Shown here: in pieces, positions 6,610-9,083 of the stretch | Layout: each line of letters begins with the position of its first letter | Numbering within the stretch: the stretch's first letter is position 1 | Assembly (NCBI GenBank): GCA_913054205.1 | Contig: CAJXJM010000071.1 | Coordinates: 1-9,083 of the forward strand | Direction: 5' to 3' | DNA length: 9,083 bases | Source: an uncultured Rhodospirillaceae bacterium | GTDB lineage: Bacteria; Pseudomonadota; Alphaproteobacteria; Rhodospirillales; UBA2165 | Program-made: the position numbers and the translations under genes | Notes under the pieces: generated by a model | Database searches by the model: none | What the model was told of the DNA's origin: nothing | The model's input: only the letters and a program-made list of their open reading frames with translations

Positions 6610-6770
6610 GCTAAAAACCTCCAAAACTTACTATACTCTCCTAATGGTTCGTACCATACGTATGAGATAGTACATTGTCAAATGACATGTGTCGAATTAT
6701 ACATAGTAATAATCGTTTGGGAATAGTATTCCTTACGTAGCCAAAAATTAAAAATAGGGAGATCCATTAA
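6610..6770. promoter_or_regulatory. Shared divergent control region with overlapping promoters and palindromes
   Basis: An AT-rich region between the HxlR gene and the rightward operon. Leftward promoter candidate: TTGACA (complement of 6676-6681), 17 bp, TATGGT (complement of 6653-6658). Rightward candidate: TTGTCA (6675-6680), 17 bp, TATACA (6698-6703). Both -35 boxes lie in one inverted repeat, TGTCA-AA-TGACA (6676-6687). A perfect 10-bp palindrome, CATACGTATG (6655-6664), overlaps the leftward -10. Another, GGAATA-G-TATTCC (6720-6732), lies downstream of the rightward -10. AGGGAGA (6756-6762) is the ribosome binding site of the rightward AhpD-like gene. The palindromes are plausible operators for the HxlR dimer; which one is used is not known. 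Confidence 0.5.
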
Positions 6771-7451
6771 ATGACACTAATACCAATACCATCCGACGAA
6801 GAGGCAAACCCGCTTCAAAAGTCAATGTTTGAACATTCAAAGAAAATGTTCGGACGTGTCGCGAATGCCGTCCGGGTCGGCTCTCATACGCCAAAACTGA
6901 TGCAATCGCTGTTTGGTTTCATTGTTTCCTCCCTGCGCGAAGAGATCACTGAAAACATTTCGGTCAGAACAAAATGTTTGGTCATATTAAAGACCTCGAC
7001 GCTGAACGGCTGCGCCTATTGAACAGGCCATAACGAAACGCTCGGTCGGGCGTTAGATTTCAGCGAAGAACTATTAGAAGAAGTAACAGGCGATTATTTG
7101 AACTCAGATTCCTTCACACCAGAAGAGAAAGCTGCCATGCGCTGGGCTGAGGTCATGACCAATAAGCTTTATCAAGGGGCACCCGGTAATCCACCGCAAC
7201 ACCACGCCGCGTTAGAGGAACTCAAAAAGTATTACAACGAGGCTCAGATCGTTGAACTGTCGTTTGTGTCCGGCTTTTTCAATTTCTGGAACCGATTTAC
7301 CGACATTTTGGAAATCGATATCGAGCAAGGCTCGTTGATGACAGACTTTTCCAAATCAACTGCCATAAATCCTGACGAATTTACCGCCTATATGCGGGAT
7401 TGTTGGTGGAATGAAGGCAAAGACAGCGCGTCGAAACAGGCTGCCGAATAG
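6771..7451 (+). CDS. AhpD-like selenoprotein (carboxymuconolactone decarboxylase family), rightward copy
   Basis: Read through TGA at 7020-7022, the gene encodes 226 aa with Sec at position 84, the same position as in the leftward copy. The motif is C81-A-Y-U84-T-G-H87-N88. The frame continues without a break into family sequence: LGRALDF just after the motif, EEKAAMRWAE in the middle, and FFNFWNRFTDILEIDIE near the C-terminus, matching the leftward paralogue. One difference matters: the residue 12 before C81 is C69 here, where the leftward copy has Glu (E69) and AhpD has its catalytic Glu. This protein could have a third redox residue or a changed proton relay. AGGGAGA lies 8 bases before the ATG. 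It is the first gene of an operon with the GrdB-like genes, 12 bases upstream of the next start, so it may supply reducing power to them; this is inference. Confidence 0.86.
7037..7054 (+). promoter_or_regulatory. Bacterial SECIS element of the rightward AhpD-like gene
   Basis: AACGCUC (7037-7043) pairs with GGGCGUU (7048-7054), 7 bp with one U-G pair, around the tetraloop GGUC (7044-7047). The loop starts 21 nt after the UGA at 7020-7022. Stem length, loop and distance are identical to the element in the leftward paralogue, although the stem bases differ. Such compensatory change points to selection on the RNA structure. Confidence 0.84.
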
Positions 7452-7463
7452 CGAGACCCAAAA

Positions 7464-8708
7464 ATGGTCAAAGTCGATGAATTCCCTGATGGTGTGCGCG
7501 AAGAATTTCTAAATCGCGACATGCCAAAATTCGAAGATACGCCGCTCCTAGAAGGCTCGCCCCTTGCTGAGCGGCGTATCGCCCTTATTTCAACGGCGGG
7601 TCTTCATCGTCGTGGTGACCGGGCCTTCACCGAGCAAAGCGGTGACTTCCGGATTATTCCGCGAGACACGCCGGATGAAGACATTGTCATGAGCCACATC
7701 TCGACCAATTTTGACCGACTTGGCTTTATGCAAGATGTCGATGTCGCCTTTCCAATTAATCGGCTTAAAGAATTGGCAGAGGAAGGCGTGATTGGTTCCG
7801 TTTCCGACTATCATTTCTCGTTTATGGGCGCGACACCGCCTGACAAAATGGAGCCGAGCATCCGGGAAATTGTGCAAACGCTTAAAGTCGACAATGTCTC
7901 TGCGGTTGCGCTCTGCCCGGTCTGACCTTCCTGTACGCGTGCCGTCGGCGCGCTCTCGCATTATCTCGAACGGGCCGGAATTCCGACCACGCAAATTAGT
8001 CTCGTAAGGCCGCATTCCGAGAAAATCAGACCGCCGCGTGTGCTTTATTGTGAATTTGAGCTCGGCCGTCCCTTTGGCGCGCCGAACGAACCGGATTTTC
8101 AAAAACGCGTTTTAACGGCGGCGCTTAAATTATTGGAGCGCACGGACGGCCCTATTTTGGATGATTTTCCAGATGGCCCTCCCGGCCCTGCTACCAATGA
8201 CGAGGGCGATATAGAGGGCTGGTCTTGTCCGGTGAACTTTGGTGACGGCATTAAAGATGTCAGCGTCGAGGATGATCCCCTCACCGCTTTAACCCAAGAA
8301 ATCGAGCTCATGCGGACGTGGCACGATCTGTTCCTGGAGAAAAACAAAAAATCCACCATGGGCATTTCCGAAGTCGATTTCGAAACCTGTGTCAATTACA
8401 TGGTAGCCTTCATCGATGATATAGATACCGCACCGCCGCGCACCGACATTCCGCGTTATCAAATACTCAAACTCGCGACCGATGAGATGAAGGCCTATTA
8501 TTTTGAGGCTGGCCTCGCGCGTCCCGGCAATGCCACCGACAAGGAACTGGCTGACTGGTATTATGGTGAGACAACCGCCGGCAAAATTCTCTTAAAAGTG
8601 AATGAAGCCTGCGCTAATTCAGGTGATGAGGTCTTGCAAGGCATGTCAGATCGCCGGATTATCCCCATTCACCAACAACATCTAAAACAATCTTCCCCAA
8701 CGACTTAA
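7464..8708 (+). CDS. GrdB-like selenoprotein (glycine/sarcosine/betaine reductase selenoprotein B family)
   Basis: Read through TGA at 7923-7925, this is a 414-aa protein close to the length of GrdB (about 437 aa). Family segments: ERRIALISTAGLHRRGD (37-52), MSHISTNFDR (76-85), DVAFPINRL (93-101), YHFSFMGATPP (116-126) and the active-site stretch C151-P-V-U154-P-S-C157. In Clostridium GrdB the Sec lies in a UxxC motif; many non-selenoprotein homologues have Cys at this place. After the UGA the frame continues with family sequence: GALSHYLERAGIPT, then RPPRVLYCEFELGRPFG and LLKVNEACANSGDEV near the end. GrdB-type proteins attack the C-N bond of their substrate and pass the carboxymethyl group to a partner selenoprotein. 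None of the partners (GrdA, GrdC, GrdD) is visible here, so the reaction is unknown. The start at 7464 is 12 bases after the preceding stop, with only a weak GCGAGA, which suggests translational coupling. Confidence 0.83.
7937..7953 (+). promoter_or_regulatory. Bacterial SECIS element of the GrdB-like gene
   Basis: GCGUGCC (7937-7943) pairs with GGCGCGC (7947-7953), a 7-bp GC-rich stem with one U-G pair, closed by GUC (7944-7946); opening the last pair gives a 5-base loop CGUCG. The GUC begins 18 nt after the UGA. A G at the start of the loop and a distance of about 16-37 nt fit the general bacterial SECIS model. The loop is shorter than GGUC in the two AhpD-like genes, so this one is slightly less certain. 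Confidence 0.72.
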
Positions 8709-8726
8709 ATAAACCAAAGGAATACA

Positions 8727-9083
8727 ATGGCACATTTATCAGATATGCTGGAGAAGCAGCGCAACATGATCGTCAATCAGGACCTTCCTGATTACGACGA
8801 TACGCTCTGCGTTGACGGCCCTGCTCTTTCTGAACGAAAAATCGCGATCATCACCACGGCCGGTTTACACCGCCGAGATGATACTGTTTTCACGCCAGGT
8901 GTTGGTGAGTACCGCATCATTCCCGATGACACGGACATGAACGATCCTATCATGAGCCACGACTCAACCAACTTTGATCGCACCGGCTTTCAACAGGACC
9001 TCAATTTGGTTTTTCCAATTGAGCGGTTGCGGGAATTGCAAGCGAGCGGCGATATCGGCGAAGTTGCGAGCTACCATTACGCC
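8727..9083 (+). CDS. Second GrdB-like gene, N-terminal part (cut by window end)
   Basis: From ATG 8727 an open frame of 119 codons runs to the window end. It aligns without gaps to the upstream GrdB-like protein: ERKIAIITTAGLHRRDD (36-52), MSHDSTNFDR (76-85), LVFPIERLREL (94-104) and ASYHYA (114-119) sit at the same residue numbers. The part that would hold the redox motif is outside the window. If the alignment stays gapless, the Sec or Cys codon would be number 154, at about 9186-9188. AAAGGAA (8716-8722) precedes the start, 18 bases after the stop of the first copy, so it belongs to the same operon. Two non-identical copies suggest either a hetero-oligomer or different substrates. Confidence 0.82.
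   Translation, partial: MAHLSDMLEKQRNMIVNQDLPDYDDTLCVDGPALSERKIAIITTAGLHRRDDTVFTPGVGEYRIIPDDTDMNDPIMSHDSTNFDRTGFQQDLNLVFPIERLRELQASGDIGEVASYHYA

Noticed and set aside
5907..7925. The TGA codons at 5907-5909, 7020-7022 and 7923-7925 as true stops (three pseudogenes or six short genes)
   Set aside because: In each case the same frame continues with family-matching sequence, the TGA sits on a redox Cys position, and a SECIS-like hairpin follows at 18-21 nt. Three independent nonsense mutations of this kind are implausible.
7590..8102. 170-aa minus-strand frame opposite the GrdB-like gene
   Set aside because: An Arg-rich antisense shadow; the plus strand has clear homology on both sides of the UGA.
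2346..9083. UGA read as tryptophan (a reassigned genetic code)
   Set aside because: TGG is used normally for Trp, TGA ends the first efflux gene at 3543-3545, and the recoded positions match Cys rather than Trp.
1..9083. CRISPR array, tRNA, rRNA or insertion sequence
   Set aside because: No regularly spaced direct repeats, no tRNA- or rRNA-like stretches and no transposase-like frames were seen.

Overview
The window looks like a piece of a Gram-negative bacterial chromosome of moderate GC content, most likely an alphaproteobacterium. This is inferred from the gene families, the gene density and a dispersed palindromic repeat of a kind common in that class; no rRNA or other marker gene is present to fix the taxonomy. 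The striking feature is the right half. At least three genes carry an in-frame UGA exactly where a redox cysteine is expected, each followed at the right distance by a small hairpin of the bacterial SECIS type. They are therefore read here as selenoprotein genes that ordinary gene calling breaks in two. The host should encode SelA, SelB, SelC and SelD elsewhere.

Left part (1-2276): a PaaK-like adenylate-forming ligase, cut by the window edge, is transcribed leftward and diverges from a single-domain MetE-like methyltransferase (509-1615). A dispersed repeat with two hairpins (1646-1734) follows. Next is a gamma-glutamylcyclotransferase-like gene interrupted by an in-frame TGA (1774-2256); its original 3' end is marked by a strong terminator.

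Middle part (2323-5435): three tandem Bcr/CflA-type MFS efflux genes sit in a row. The first two are full length (about 399 and 394 aa). The third is cut off after about 107 residues and is a remnant. An inverted repeat lies just in front of the first gene. A small two-helix membrane protein of unknown function follows the remnant.

Right part (5499-9083): two divergent operons share a 161-bp intergenic region. Leftward run an HxlR-family regulator (6178-6609) and an AhpD-like selenoprotein (5499-6158). Rightward run a second AhpD-like selenoprotein (6771-7451), a GrdB-like selenoprotein (7464-8708) and a second GrdB-like gene cut by the window end (8727-9083). Both AhpD-like proteins have C81-x-x-Sec84, and their SECIS hairpins have the same geometry: 7-bp stem, GGUC loop, 21 nt after the UGA. 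The first GrdB-like protein has C151-x-x-Sec154-x-x-C157.

The inferred picture is an HxlR-controlled reductive pathway. The GrdB-like proteins would do selenol chemistry on a substrate, and the AhpD-like proteins would serve as thiol/selenol peroxidases or electron-transfer partners. No GrdA, GrdC, GrdD or Prd components are visible, so classical Stickland glycine reduction is not supported and the substrate is unknown.
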